Assembly: GCF_015182315.1 (NCBI RefSeq)
Contig: NZ_PRDL01000001.1
Coordinates: 620,001 to 684,000 of the forward strand
Reading direction: 5' to 3'
Length of the DNA stretch: 64,000 nucleotides
Source of the DNA: Cellvibrio polysaccharolyticus
GTDB taxonomy: Bacteria; Pseudomonadota; Gammaproteobacteria; Pseudomonadales; Cellvibrionaceae
Below are positions 54,061 to 62,954 of the stretch, one piece after another. The translations under genes and the position numbers were made by a program. Below the pieces are notes generated by a model. That model did not search any database, was not told the origin of the DNA, and saw nothing but the letters and a program-made list of their open reading frames with translations. Numbering within the stretch: the first letter of the stretch is position 1; each line of letters begins with the position of its first letter.

Positions 54061-54558
54061 ATGGATCTTAACAAGCTGGAAAAACTGCACGAGCTGCGCG
54101 AAAAAGGCGCCATTTCCGAGGAGGAGTTTGTGCAGGCGAAAGCCAAATTGCTGAATGACCAATCCGTGTTTGATGGTGTGACCAACAATCTCGACAGCAG
54201 AAATTATTCCATGCTGATGCACTTTGCGCAGTTGCTGTGCTTTGTGTTGCCGGTGTTTGGTTGGGCGGTGCCGCTGGCGATGTGGTTGATCAAAAAAGAT
54301 GACGACTATGTGGATCAGCAAGGCCGCATCGTGTGTAACTGGATTCTCAGCTCATTGCTTTATACCCTTATCGGTATTGTGCTGGCGTTTGTGCTGATCG
54401 GCTTCGTGTGGTTGTTTGTGCTGTTTATTCTGTCGATTATTTTTATCATCATGGGCGGCATCCGTGCCAAGGATGGGGAAATACGCAATTACCCCATGTC
54501 GATTTCGTTTCTTACTGTGCGCCCGATTCCGGCATTACCGCGTCCCGGTAATCCTTAA
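54061..54558 (+). CDS. DUF4870 domain membrane protein with SHOCT-like N-terminus
   Basis: 165 residues. LNKLEKLHELREKGAISEEEFVQAKAKLL at the start is a SHOCT-like short helical module. The rest fits DUF4870 (NYSMLMHFAQLLCFVLPVFGWAVPLAMWLIKKDDDYVDQQGRIVCNWILS), with three hydrophobic helices. Function unknown. ATG 54061 follows an aaaggagg ribosome site, a strong signal. Its last four bases overlap the convergent channel gene. Confidence 0.85.
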   Translation: MDLNKLEKLHELREKGAISEEEFVQAKAKLLNDQSVFDGVTNNLDSRNYSMLMHFAQLLCFVLPVFGWAVPLAMWLIKKDDDYVDQQGRIVCNWILSSLLYTLIGIVLAFVLIGFVWLFVLFILSIIFIIMGGIRAKDGEIRNYPMSISFLTVRPIPALPRPGNP

Positions 54559-55370
54559 TCGGCTTTACGCTGTTCCAGCTTTTCTGCCATTTGACCGAGC
54601 TCTGCGCGCAGTGCGCGTACCTCGGCCAGCAATAACGCCTGCTGTTCCTGTTCTGTTTTCGGTTCTTCCTCTGGCGCGGGTTTGTTGCTGGCTTCCAGTT
54701 CGGTTTGCATGGCAGAGACCACCACGCCAATAAATAAATTCAGCGCGGTAAAGGTGCTGATCAGGATAAACGGGATGAAGAACAGCCAAGCGTAAGGGAA
54801 AACTTCCATCATCGGGCGCAAGGTGCCGGATGACCAGCTATCCAGCGTCATGATCTGGAACAGCGAGTAGACCGAGTCAATCAAGGTGCCAAACCATTGC
54901 GGGAAGGCTTCACCGAACAGCTTGGTGGCCATGACTGCGCTCACGTAAAAAATCAGCCCCAGCAGCATGACGATGGAGCCCATGCCTGGCAGGGCGCTGA
55001 GCAGTGCGCCCACCACCCGCTTTAACGACGGCACCACGGTGATCAGGCGCAGTACCCGCAAAATTCGCAAGGCTCGCAATACGGTGAGCGGGCCGGATGC
55101 CGGAATCAGGGCGATGGCGACGACGATAAAATCAAACACGTTCCAGGCATCGCGGAAAAATTTCCAGCCCCGTACATACAACTTGGCGACCAGCTCGGTA
55201 CAGAACACCGTCAGTGCGGCCATATCCAGCCAGTAAAGCCAGATCCCGAAATTCGCGGCGATCGTCTTGTCGGTTTCCAGCCCCAGGGTTAAGGCATTCA
55301 GCAAAATCACCGCGAGCACAATGCGTTCGGTGCGGGGGTGGTTTAACACAGTCTCAAGCCAGGCCTTCAT
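54555..55370 (-). CDS. Voltage-gated cation channel, NaChBac family
   Basis: 271 residues with six membrane segments. S4 is RALRILRVLRLITVVPSLKR with gating arginines at residues 99, 102, 105 and 108. The pore loop filter is TLDSWSS at 175-181, with Asp177 where the NavAb/NaChBac filter has Glu177. A C-terminal coiled coil (EQEQQALLLAEVRALRAELGQMAEKLEQ) should assemble the tetramer. It conducts Na+ or possibly Ca2+ across the inner membrane. It is convergent with the DUF4870 gene and overlaps it by four bases. Confidence 0.9.
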   Translation of the reverse strand: MKAWLETVLNHPRTERIVLAVILLNALTLGLETDKTIAANFGIWLYWLDMAALTVFCTELVAKLYVRGWKFFRDAWNVFDFIVVAIALIPASGPLTVLRALRILRVLRLITVVPSLKRVVGALLSALPGMGSIVMLLGLIFYVSAVMATKLFGEAFPQWFGTLIDSVYSLFQIMTLDSWSSGTLRPMMEVFPYAWLFFIPFILISTFTALNLFIGVVVSAMQTELEASNKPAPEEEPKTEQEQQALLLAEVRALRAELGQMAEKLEQRKAD

Positions 55371-55608
55371 GGGAAGCTCCGATCGTTCAAGCGATAGTTC
55401 ATGTGATTGTTTTCATGCGATAGCTTTCATACGAAAGCGCAGCGATAACGGCGGCGGATTCTAGCGGATTTATCCGGCAATCAGTGTGTTGGTGTGCCAA
55501 AAAATGGTGTCGGGTAAAGGCGGGTGGCGGGGATTTTCAGGTGCGGGTGGTGGATGGCGATCAGGCGAGGGTTGTTTAACCGCGAGCGATTTTTGCGGTA
55601 CCCGATAC
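55371..55608. other. Gap upstream of the channel gene and downstream of smpB
   Basis: No supported gene. It presumably holds the channel promoter on the minus strand. tmRNA, often next to smpB, was not seen here. Confidence 0.35.
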
Positions 55609-55610
55609 AA

Positions 55611-55642
55611 AACAGCCATCGACCGGGGCGGTGATGGCTGTT
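55611..55642 (-). terminator. Likely smpB terminator
   Basis: A perfect 10-bp stem aacagccatc / gatggctgtt (55611-55620 and 55633-55642) with a 12-base GC-rich loop, downstream of the smpB stop on the minus strand. The following T-run is short. Confidence 0.6.
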
Positions 55643-55660
55643 GGCAGCGCAGAGAGCAAC

Positions 55661-56140
55661 TCAGCGATGGTCTTTTTGGAACAGACGCTGCTTTTCGCGT
55701 TGCCAGTCGCGGTCTTTTTCGGCCTCGCGCTTGTCGTGTTCCTGCTTGCCCTTGGCCAGAGCAATTTCGCATTTGACCAGATGCTCTTTCCAGTACAGGC
55801 CGGTAGCCACCACGGTATAACCTTTTTGCTCCGAGGCTTCCTGCAGGCGCGTCAGCTCGCGCTGTTTCAGTAACAGCTTGCGGGTGCGAGTCGGGTCGGT
55901 CACAAAGTGGGTAGAGGCCGATTGCAGCGGTGAGATCTGTGAACCGAGCAACCAGGCTTCGCCATTTTTGAAGATCACATAGCTGTCTACCAGCTGTACC
56001 TTGCCCGCGCGCAAACTTTTTACTTCCCACCCTTGCAGCACCATGCCCGCCTCGAAACGATCGTGCAATTCGTAGTCAAAACGGGCGCGCTTGTTTTGTG
56101 CAATGGTGTTTCCGGAATTTTTTTGCTGTTTTTTGGCCAT
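55661..56140 (-). CDS. smpB: SsrA-binding protein SmpB
   Basis: About 159 residues. AQNKRARFDYELHDRFEAGMVLQGWEVKSLRAGKVQL is the standard N-terminal part, and LLLKQRELTRLQEASEQKGYTVVATGLYWKEHLVKCEIALAKGKQEHDKRE the central core and start of the basic C-terminal tail. It binds tmRNA and rescues stalled ribosomes. ATG 56140 is taken rather than the frame start at 56149, giving the usual MAKK-x beginning. It is divergent from ratA, a common arrangement. Confidence 0.95.
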   Translation of the reverse strand: MAKKQQKNSGNTIAQNKRARFDYELHDRFEAGMVLQGWEVKSLRAGKVQLVDSYVIFKNGEAWLLGSQISPLQSASTHFVTDPTRTRKLLLKQRELTRLQEASEQKGYTVVATGLYWKEHLVKCEIALAKGKQEHDKREAEKDRDWQREKQRLFQKDHR

Positions 56141-56284
56141 AGCGTGCAATCGGGGTAAAAAGAATAGGACGGCTATTATATCGACAAAAGCGCGGGGTTG
56201 TGTTGAATCAGTGACTTATACTGGCATGGCAATATCGTTACAATTCACGTTTGTTTATTTTTGTGGTGCGGAGTAAAAGAACCG

Positions 56285-56716
56285 ATGCATCTTGTGCAGC
56301 GCTCGGCGCTGGTCAATTATTCGGCCAGCCAAATGTTTGATCTGGTCAATGACATTGAAGCTTATCCCCAATATATGGATGGTTGTGTCGGCGCGCGCAT
56401 TTTGCGCCGGGGCGATGATTGGCTGGAAGCGCGGCTGGATCTGGGGATTGGTGGCTTCAGCCAGAGTTTTGTTACCCGCAACCAGTTGATCCCGCCGCAC
56501 CGGATGACGCTGGCCCTGGTAGATGGCCCGTTTTCCCATTTCGACGGTGGCTGGACGTTTACGCCGCTCAGTGAGGATGCCTGCAAAGTGAATCTTGAGC
56601 TGCGTTTTGATCTGAAAAGCCGCTTGCTGGGGTTGGCGGCGGGTAAATTGCTGGAAACCGTAACGGGTAAACAGGTTGATGCACTCTGCGCCCGCGCCCG
56701 GGTGGTTTATGGCTGA
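56285..56716 (+). CDS. ratA: RatA-type START-domain protein (Coq10-like)
   Basis: 143 residues. VQRSALVNYSASQMFDLVNDIEAYPQYMDGCVGARIL opens the START/polyketide-cyclase fold, and the FDGGWTFTPLSEDACKVNLELRFDL and GKLLETVTGKQVDALCARARVVYG parts match RatA/Coq10. E. coli RatA has been described both as a ribosome-association toxin and as a ubiquinone-binding Coq10 homologue; the latter fits the wider family. The following rnfH gene overlaps by eight bases. Confidence 0.9.
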   Translation: MHLVQRSALVNYSASQMFDLVNDIEAYPQYMDGCVGARILRRGDDWLEARLDLGIGGFSQSFVTRNQLIPPHRMTLALVDGPFSHFDGGWTFTPLSEDACKVNLELRFDLKSRLLGLAAGKLLETVTGKQVDALCARARVVYG

Positions 56717-57056
56717 TTTTGATCTTATTGCCGTCGAGGTTGCCTATGCGCTGCCACACCGGCAAAAAATTATACCGCTGCTGGTGAAGCCCGGCACCAC
56801 CGCGCTGGAAGCTGTGGTGCAGTCGGGTATTACTGCTGCGTTTCCCGAGATCAATCCCGACGCTGCCAAAATGGGTATTTTTGGCCAGAGCCTCGGGGTT
56901 AAAGGTCTTGCTGCTCCGAATGCCTATCAATTGAATGCCGGTGACCGGGTAGAGATTTACCGTCCGCTTACCGCCGATCCTATGGAAACCCGCCGTCGCC
57001 GTGCAGAAAAAGCACGAGACGACAATATTTCACCCGCTGCCGATTCTTCCCTCTAA
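56709..57056 (+). CDS. rnfH: RnfH family ubiquitin-like protein
   Basis: 115 residues, a beta-grasp protein: DLIAVEVAYALPHRQKIIPLLVKPGTTALEAVVQSGI and GIFGQSLGVKGLAAPNAYQLNAGDRVEIYRPLTADPMETRRRRAEKAR, the last being the family signature. It corresponds to RatB/YfjF of E. coli. Its function is unsettled. It overlaps ratA by eight bases and is certainly cotranscribed with it. Confidence 0.92.
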   Translation: MADFDLIAVEVAYALPHRQKIIPLLVKPGTTALEAVVQSGITAAFPEINPDAAKMGIFGQSLGVKGLAAPNAYQLNAGDRVEIYRPLTADPMETRRRRAEKARDDNISPAADSSL

Positions 57057-57255
57057 AAACCCCCCTTGTTTTCCATTTTTTACTATATTTTTCGGAGTGC
57101 ACCGCTGGTGTGCTATGCCGCGCCGGAATTTTGTAAAGAGGGAAACTTCCTGTTGTATTGCTGACTCAACCTTAAAGAGACACCAAATAAGTACATTATT
57201 TGATCGTTCTTTTCAGGTCACACAGGGGTTAATGATTGATGACGAGGTGAATATC

Positions 57256-57666
57256 ATGACATTGCAACGTATTTTGTATCTGGAAAATGATCCAGCCGTG
57301 AGGGGCATAACCGCGATGATTCTCGAATCGCTGAACGGTTTAACGCTGGAAACCTGCGATTCGCTGATGGATCTGGCGCGCAAGGTAAAATCTTTTCGCC
57401 CCGACGTGATCCTGCTGGACAGCTTGCTGCCAGGCATGGAGAGCGTAGAAACGCTGGTGGATTTGTGCGATATCGATGCGGAGGATGGCACACCGCTGAT
57501 TATTGTTGCGGCCACCGAGCGCTGTGGCGACTCAGACCATTGGCAGCATATTGGCGCTCAGGGGGTAATCCCCAAACCTTTTGACCCGTTTACCCTGGCA
57601 GAGAGCTTGCGGACCGTGTGCCATGGGGTCAGCTGTGGTTCATCCACAAGTCTTCGAGCCGTTTGA
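57256..57666 (+). CDS. Stand-alone receiver (CheY-like) protein
   Basis: 136 residues, a single response-regulator domain. RILYLENDPAVRG has the acidic pair, DVILLDSLLPGM the phospho-acceptor Asp55, and VIPKPFDPFTLAESL the conserved lysine. No output domain follows. ATG 57256 follows gaggtg; an in-frame upstream ATG (57232) is possible. Its 3' end overlaps the convergent HD-GYP gene by 38 bases, and receiver and HD-GYP proteins often act in one signalling route, though their opposite strands argue against cotranscription. Confidence 0.88.
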   Translation: MTLQRILYLENDPAVRGITAMILESLNGLTLETCDSLMDLARKVKSFRPDVILLDSLLPGMESVETLVDLCDIDAEDGTPLIIVAATERCGDSDHWQHIGAQGVIPKPFDPFTLAESLRTVCHGVSCGSSTSLRAV

Positions 57667-58828
57667 AGCCCCAGGTTTCGGGGTTCTCACGGGAGATGAT
57701 TTTGTCATTGACCAGCGTCCGCGACAAATCCAGCGTCTCCCGTGCAATGGGAATATTGGAGCCGGTGGAAAAAAACACCATCACTTTCGGGGTGAGTAGC
57801 GACTGCGGATGCTGCTCTATAACCACCGCGAGGCGACCGCTGGCCAGACGTACCAGCGAGCCGGTTGGGTAAATGCCAATCGTTTTTACAAAGGCCTGAA
57901 ACAGGCTTTTATCCAGGTGACCATTGCACCATTCAGCCATCTTGCGGATGGCTTCTGCCGGTTGCCATCCCTTCTTGTAAGCCCGATCCGACGTTATTGC
58001 ATCGTAAATATCGCAAATAGCGCCCATTCTTGCGTACAAGGTGATTTGCTCACCACGCAGCCCTTTCGGGTAGCCGGTGCCATCAATTCTTTCATGGTGG
58101 TGCAGGCACACATCCAGCACCAGATTGGTAACCTGCCGGCTTTCCTTCAGCAGTTTGGTGCCGATCGCCGGGTGCTTTTTGATAATGTCGAATTCTTCAT
58201 CGGTGAGTTTGCCGGGCTTGTTAAGAATACTCAGCGGAATGCCTACCTTGCCAAGGTCATGAAACAACCCGGCAATGCCCAATTGGTGCACCAGCTCAGG
58301 CTCCAGATGTAACTGCCGGGCCAGCGCCATCATCAGTGCGCACACAGCTACCGAATGCAACCAGGTGTAATCATCGGCACTTTTTAAACGCACCAGGCTG
58401 ATAAACGCATGGGGGTGGCGGCTGATGGAGGCGGCAATATCTTCTACCAGCGCCTGGGCTTCGGCGGTTTCAATGGTTTTACCCATCCGCACATCGTCAA
58501 AAAGGTGGGCAATTGCCTCTTTGGCGCGGGCTTTAATGCGCATCGCGCGTTCCGATTCATCAGCAAGGGAGAGTGGCGGTGGCGGGGTGACAGTTTCTTT
58601 GGCGGGTGGGGCGGCGGGCGTGTCTTCGACGGTTTCAATCGCGACATCGAGTCCCTTATCGGTATCGATGATGATTTCCTGCACGCCACCGTCGCAGAGA
58701 CGCTGCAGCAGCTCAGGGCTGTCGAGAAGAAAGCGGGTTTTCCAGAAGGAGTGCTCCAGCCACGAGCCACACAGCTCATGAACGAACATGCCCACTCTGG
58801 CTTCCTGCAGCGCAATACGTTTTAACAT
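57629..58828 (-). CDS. HD-GYP domain cyclic-di-GMP phosphodiesterase
   Basis: About 399 residues. The N-terminal DUF3391 domain starts MLKRIALQEARVGMFVHELCGSWLEHSFWKTRFLL. The HD-GYP domain (about 165-340) includes YTWLHSVAVCALMMALARQL, FHDLGKVGIPLSILNKPGKLTDEEF, and the complete HHERIDGTGYPKGLRGEQI signature, so the phosphodiesterase is probably active. It degrades cyclic-di-GMP, lowering its level. ATG 58828 is preferred because the upstream extension does not match the family. Confidence 0.92.
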   Translation of the reverse strand: MLKRIALQEARVGMFVHELCGSWLEHSFWKTRFLLDSPELLQRLCDGGVQEIIIDTDKGLDVAIETVEDTPAAPPAKETVTPPPPLSLADESERAMRIKARAKEAIAHLFDDVRMGKTIETAEAQALVEDIAASISRHPHAFISLVRLKSADDYTWLHSVAVCALMMALARQLHLEPELVHQLGIAGLFHDLGKVGIPLSILNKPGKLTDEEFDIIKKHPAIGTKLLKESRQVTNLVLDVCLHHHERIDGTGYPKGLRGEQITLYARMGAICDIYDAITSDRAYKKGWQPAEAIRKMAEWCNGHLDKSLFQAFVKTIGIYPTGSLVRLASGRLAVVIEQHPQSLLTPKVMVFFSTGSNIPIARETLDLSRTLVNDKIISRENPETWGFKRLEDLWMNHS

Positions 58829-59034
58829 GTCCCAACAGCTTCCCGACGACCACAAACAACAGGCAATCGCCATTCTTAGAGTTATGCAGCCAAATACCGG
58901 CTTGATGACCATGCCGGAGCCGCTGCTCTACTATAACAGCGGGTTTCCGGAACGGGTATAACAGGATCTTTCAACACAGTAGCGGGAGGTCGGTGATGGC
59001 AGCCAACCCGCGAAGGTGTTGGCTGCCACTCGGA

Positions 59035-59457
59035 TTACTCGACGTCGGGTACCGGAATTTCTTCGGTATTGGTGGGTAATGGCGAGTCCTGACCCTGGCC
59101 GCTGTCACTGAGAGGTTTCGGTGCCGGCACATGGTCGCCTTCCCAGCGAACCAGTTTGTCGCCTTCAAACCAGGTGGTGAAGAGATATTTGCTTAAAGTG
59201 CCATCAGAGCCGCGGCGCAAGCTATAGTAATAATCCCAGCGATCATCATTGAAGGTGTCTGGCAGCAAGGTATTACCCAGTACAAAGCGCACCTGACGTT
59301 TGGTTTGGCCCAACTGCAGTTGTGAGACCATCTCCTCGGTAATGATGTGACCTTGTTGGATATTAATTTTGTGGACGCCCGGAAACCGGAAATTGGAACA
59401 ACCGGCAAGACTGGCAACGAGAATGCTGACCAGCAAATAACGACTGGCTAATTTCAT
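59035..59457 (-). CDS. bamE: Outer membrane assembly lipoprotein BamE
   Basis: About 140 residues. The lipoprotein signal is KLASRYLLVSILVASLAGCSN. The SmpA/OmlA fold follows: INIQQGHIITEEMVSQLQLGQTKRQVRFVLGNTLLPDTFNDDRWDYYYSL, which is the diagnostic block. It is part of the BAM complex for outer membrane protein insertion. An acidic tail (about 115-140, TNTEEIPVPDVE) is longer than in E. coli. ATG 59457 is chosen because the signal peptide begins there. Divergent to fur, as in Pseudomonas. Confidence 0.93.
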   Translation of the reverse strand: MKLASRYLLVSILVASLAGCSNFRFPGVHKINIQQGHIITEEMVSQLQLGQTKRQVRFVLGNTLLPDTFNDDRWDYYYSLRRGSDGTLSKYLFTTWFEGDKLVRWEGDHVPAPKPLSDSGQGQDSPLPTNTEEIPVPDVE

Positions 59458-59533
59458 ATTAGGGCTTCCACTTGGCAAAAGAATGGCGATAATACCCGAT
59501 CAACGGGAATACTGAGAAGGTTTTGGGGGAAAT

Positions 59534-59944
59534 ATGGCAGATGAGAACCAGGAACTGCGTAAGGTGGGTTTGAAAGTAACCTTGCCGCGCGTCAAGATTT
59601 TGCAAATGCTGGAATCCGCTGAGCAACATCACATGAGCGCAGAAGACGTTTACAAAGCGCTGATGGAACAGGGCGATGATGTCGGATTGGCTACGGTTTA
59701 CCGGGTGTTGACCCAGTTTGAAACCGCCGGTCTGGTGGTTCGTCATAATTTCGATGGTGGTCACTCTGTATTTGAAATTGCCCGTGGTGATCACCACGAC
59801 CATATGGTGTGCGTAGACACTGGCGAAGTCATAGAGTTTCACAATGATGAAATTGAACAGCTGCAAAAGAAAATTGCAGAAGACCATGGTTATCAATTAA
59901 CCGGTCACAGCCTGGTGCTTTACGTGCGTCCTCGCGGTAAATAA
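59534..59944 (+). CDS. fur: Ferric uptake regulator
   Basis: 136 residues. The winged helix (LRKVGLKVTLPRVKILQMLESAEQHHMSAEDVYKALMEQGDDVGLATVYRVLTQFETAGLV) is followed by the metal-binding dimerisation domain with ISARGDHHDHMVC-like text (here IARGDHHDHMVCVDTGEVIEF). The CxxC zinc motif of E. coli Fur is absent, as in Pseudomonas Fur. It represses iron-uptake genes when loaded with Fe2+. ATG 59534 follows gggggaaat. It shares a 76-base divergent promoter region with bamE. Confidence 0.95.
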   Translation: MADENQELRKVGLKVTLPRVKILQMLESAEQHHMSAEDVYKALMEQGDDVGLATVYRVLTQFETAGLVVRHNFDGGHSVFEIARGDHHDHMVCVDTGEVIEFHNDEIEQLQKKIAEDHGYQLTGHSLVLYVRPRGK

Positions 59945-59960
59945 CACCTCGCAGTACAAA

Positions 59961-59993
59961 AAAACCGCCCCTCTCACGACGGGCGGTTTTTTT
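59961..59993 (+). terminator. Terminator after fur
   Basis: aaaaccgccc / gggcggtttt around ctctcacgac, followed by T's. Confidence 0.9.
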
Positions 59994-60043
59994 GTTTCTG
60001 TGTTTTGCCGGTTTGCAGTTCTTTGCGCTTTTCGGCCGGTCGC

Positions 60044-61537
60044 TTAAGGTTCGATAGAGACGAACAGGCTGTACAGACCGCGTTTGTCGAAGGTGGCGAT
60101 ATCGTACAGATAAGCACTGCTGTTCTGGCCGATGTTGATCTGATTACGGCCCGGGTCGGTAATCACGATGCTTTTCACTACTTTGCCATCCAGATCCTTG
60201 AGGCGAATTTCGTAACCGCCAATTTCATCGCTCGCCAGGAAGTCACCATTCTCACGTGCATCCGGTTGATTCCAGCTCAGGGTCAGCTGTTGGGTGCTGT
60301 CGATTTTTGCAGCCAGTGTATCCAGTTGGGTGCACACACCACTTTGAGTACAGCCTGACAATTTGTACTGGTAAGCCTTATCGCTGATCACCTGGTAATC
60401 GGTGAAGCTGCGATCAGTTGCGGCGATATCAGCGATACGAACACCATCGCGGTACAGCTGGTAGTAAGCGACGTTGGCCGGTACTTGTACATTGCTCCAG
60501 GACAATTCAATACGGTCTTCAAAGGCGTCGTAAACAGCGTTTGGAGCCGGTGCAACTGCGGGTGGTTCGGCAACGACCGGCGGCTTGCTGGCAGCGCTTG
60601 AACTGGAGCTGGAACTTGAACTGCTGCTGCCGGAAGTTTCTGCGTAGAAAGCATCCAGTGTACGGCTTGCTACCGGGTAACCAATGGCTTCAATTTCGAA
60701 CAGAGAGAAGCCGTAACGGGTGAAGCGTGTGATGCACAGGATACGCAGGTAACGGCCGCCGTGGTTGATAGACACTTCATCTACACCGCCATCGCTGTTT
60801 TGTTCGTGGTGAGCGTCTTTCCAGATTTGACCGTCACGTGAAAACTGAATGCGATATTGTTTTGCGTAAGAATTTTGCCAATGCAATTTAACTTTCTGAA
60901 TACGGTGAGTAGTGCCCATGTCTACCACAATCCACTGATTATCGGCAAAGCTGCTGGCCCAGCGAGACTTGGCATCACCGTCCACCGCGAAGCTGCCTTG
61001 CAGTGTTGCATTTTCATTGCTTGAGGTAGTGACCGGTGCATTCAAGGCGCGGTTAGCGGCTACTTGTGGCAAATCTCCGTAGACCGCAAATTCAAACAGG
61101 GAAAAACCGTAGCGGGTAAAACGCTTCAAACCCATCATGCGCACGTAGCGACCTTCGCCAGCCACTGTTAAATCTTCAACACCTCCGGTGCCGTTTTGCT
61201 GGCTGTGGATGGTGGTCCAGTTGATGTTATCTACCGAGGTTTGAATCAGGTATTCGCGGCCATAAGAATTTTGCCATTGCAATTTAATACCGGAGATCAG
61301 GTAGGTTGCACCCAGGTCAACGGCAATCCATTGATTGTCAGCGAAAGAGCTTGACCAGCGGCTGGTGGCATTGCCATCAAAAGCACTGCTGGCTGACAAA
61401 GCCGCGGTTTCATTACTGGAAGAGAAAGCCGGTTTGTTCAGGGCAATATTTTCCTCTGCGATTACCGCGTGTGCTTGCAGCGCCAGCGCACAAAGGCAGA
61501 GTTTCAGAATACTGGAAGTTACAAATTTACCCGGCAT
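60044..61537 (-). CDS. Secreted protein with two CBM32 (F5/8 C) modules and fibronectin type III-like domains
   Basis: About 497 residues. A signal peptide (SSILKLCLCALALQAHAVIA) is followed by two tandem F5/8 type C modules, each with NETAALSASSAFDG-x-x-SRWSSSFADNQWI- or SNENATLQGSFAVDGDAKSRWASSFADNQWI-like text and an RYVRMMG/RYLRILC end. A serine-rich linker (about 305-320) leads to two Fn3-like domains. There is no catalytic domain, so it is a carbohydrate-binding protein of unknown partner. The start is uncertain; ATG 61537 places the signal peptide at the N-terminus. Confidence 0.82.
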   Translation of the reverse strand: MPGKFVTSSILKLCLCALALQAHAVIAEENIALNKPAFSSSNETAALSASSAFDGNATSRWSSSFADNQWIAVDLGATYLISGIKLQWQNSYGREYLIQTSVDNINWTTIHSQQNGTGGVEDLTVAGEGRYVRMMGLKRFTRYGFSLFEFAVYGDLPQVAANRALNAPVTTSSNENATLQGSFAVDGDAKSRWASSFADNQWIVVDMGTTHRIQKVKLHWQNSYAKQYRIQFSRDGQIWKDAHHEQNSDGGVDEVSINHGGRYLRILCITRFTRYGFSLFEIEAIGYPVASRTLDAFYAETSGSSSSSSSSSSSAASKPPVVAEPPAVAPAPNAVYDAFEDRIELSWSNVQVPANVAYYQLYRDGVRIADIAATDRSFTDYQVISDKAYQYKLSGCTQSGVCTQLDTLAAKIDSTQQLTLSWNQPDARENGDFLASDEIGGYEIRLKDLDGKVVKSIVITDPGRNQINIGQNSSAYLYDIATFDKRGLYSLFVSIEP

Positions 61538-62294
61538 GATGCGAGCAAAAAAATGGGTGACCAGGTCAGACAAAGATACAGCGCAAGCGGATGAATTCAT
61601 TAAAGCGCGCATATAAAGCCTCGAAGAAAAAATCAAACCAGTGGAAGCACGTTGTATTTCGTTCTGTCATGCCGGGTGCATGAAGGCGGTGATTTTTTCT
61701 CTTCTGCTTTGCAGCGTTGCTGATCGTTAACTGGCGACATTCCTGTTGAAAACGTGATAAAAAAATCTTCAACCCTTGCCAGAACTTCCCGCATGAAAAA
61801 ACCGTGTTGGCCGTCATGTAGGGCGGATTATGGGAAAGGATTTTTTATCGTCAATCGGGGGTGTTTTTCAAAAAAAGCAGTGATCAAAAAATTCTGCTTT
61901 GACAAAATTAATGGATTGTGGTGAGTGGTTTTGGTGGGTTGAAAGGGAATTTTTTATGCGATTTTTTTGCTTATTTTTTTTAAAAAAACTATCCCGGAAT
62001 AAGGGAGGCGTTATCACGACAAATTGTCGCCAATTCGATGAAAAAACAAACGCTTTGGACGATAAGGGCGACTCGAGCGGAAAAAGGGCAGTTTTGGCTT
62101 AAAAACGTTATATATCCATTGGTGATTATAAGGAAAATGGAAATAACCATTACCGGATATAACACGGCCTCTTTTTTATAAGCGATTTTTTATAAGAAAT
62201 AGTTAGAAGCGAGGTGGGGTTATATGAAAATAACTTTATTAGATCATTTTTGTCAAAAATGGCCACAACTAGACCAAAATAATCCAAAAAGGCT
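61538..62294. other. AT-rich gap between CBM32 and mntP genes
   Basis: About 760 bases with long A/T runs, clearly poorer in GC than the neighbours around 61.8-62.3 kb. Short frames here have no ribosome sites or recognisable domains. One perfect palindrome, cgacaaattgtcg, is at 62017-62029. I see no gene. Confidence 0.45.
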
Positions 62295-62322
62295 ATAAAA
62301 AAGTTGGCGGTCTTGTCGCCAT
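62295..62322 (-). terminator. Possible mntP terminator
   Basis: On the minus strand tggcg / cgcca around acaagac (62321-62305) is followed by acttttttat. The stem is only five pairs. Confidence 0.4.
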
Positions 62323-62331
62323 TTTCTTCTT

Positions 62332-62901
62332 TCAGGGCGTTTCGGCGAGATGCTGAAATAAAATGAAGTTTCCAATCACAATAAGAATGACGCCTCCGAT
62401 CACCTCGGCGCGCTGGCCTACGAGTTGTCCCAGCACCCGCCCGAGCATCACACCCAGAGTCACCATCAACAGCGTGGCACAACCAATGGCCACCGCAGCG
62501 ACCAGGATATTCACATCGACAAAGGCGAAACTGACACCCACCGCCATGGCATCAATGCTGGTGGCAAAGGCAGCCAGTGACAACATGGGTAAGGTTGGTG
62601 GTGTGAGGGACGGTTGTTCATCCTTATCGGCACGGCACCCGGCATAGACCATGCGCAGGCCGAGAATCATCAGCAAACCGAAAGCAATCCAGTGATCCCA
62701 TTCCGAAATGGCGCGCGAAGCTACAGAACCCAATAACCAGCCTATGACCGGCGTGAGTGCTTCAATAGCGCCAAAAATCAGCCCGATGCGGATAGCTTGC
62801 GGAAGTGTAGGGCGAGCCATGGCTACGCCTTTGCTAATCGCCACGGCAAAGGCATCGGTGGACATGGCAAAGGCAATCAGCAGGATGGAAAAGAGGTTCA
62901 T
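62332..62901 (-). CDS. mntP: Manganese exporter MntP
   Basis: 189 residues with six membrane helices, the size of E. coli MntP (188). FSILLIAFAMSTDAFAVAISKG carries the conserved Asp in helix 1, and LAAFATSIDAMAVGVSFAFVDVN the second Asp-containing signature. It exports excess Mn2+ from the cytoplasm. ATG 62901 gives the family N-terminus; the ATG at 62922 is less likely. The leader contains a yybP-ykoY riboswitch, explaining manganese control. Confidence 0.92.
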   Translation of the reverse strand: MNLFSILLIAFAMSTDAFAVAISKGVAMARPTLPQAIRIGLIFGAIEALTPVIGWLLGSVASRAISEWDHWIAFGLLMILGLRMVYAGCRADKDEQPSLTPPTLPMLSLAAFATSIDAMAVGVSFAFVDVNILVAAVAIGCATLLMVTLGVMLGRVLGQLVGQRAEVIGGVILIVIGNFILFQHLAETP

Positions 62902-62954
62902 GAGCGTGTCCGGGTCAGGCATCTACCACGACGCCTTCATGCGCCTGACCTCAC

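Noticed and set aside
55371..55660. tmRNA gene beside smpB
   Set aside because: No tRNA-like ends or tag reading frame ending in ALAA could be found in the gap.
61899..62102. 67-residue frame in the AT-rich gap
   Set aside because: Low-complexity Phe/Lys-rich text, no ribosome site, no homologue known.
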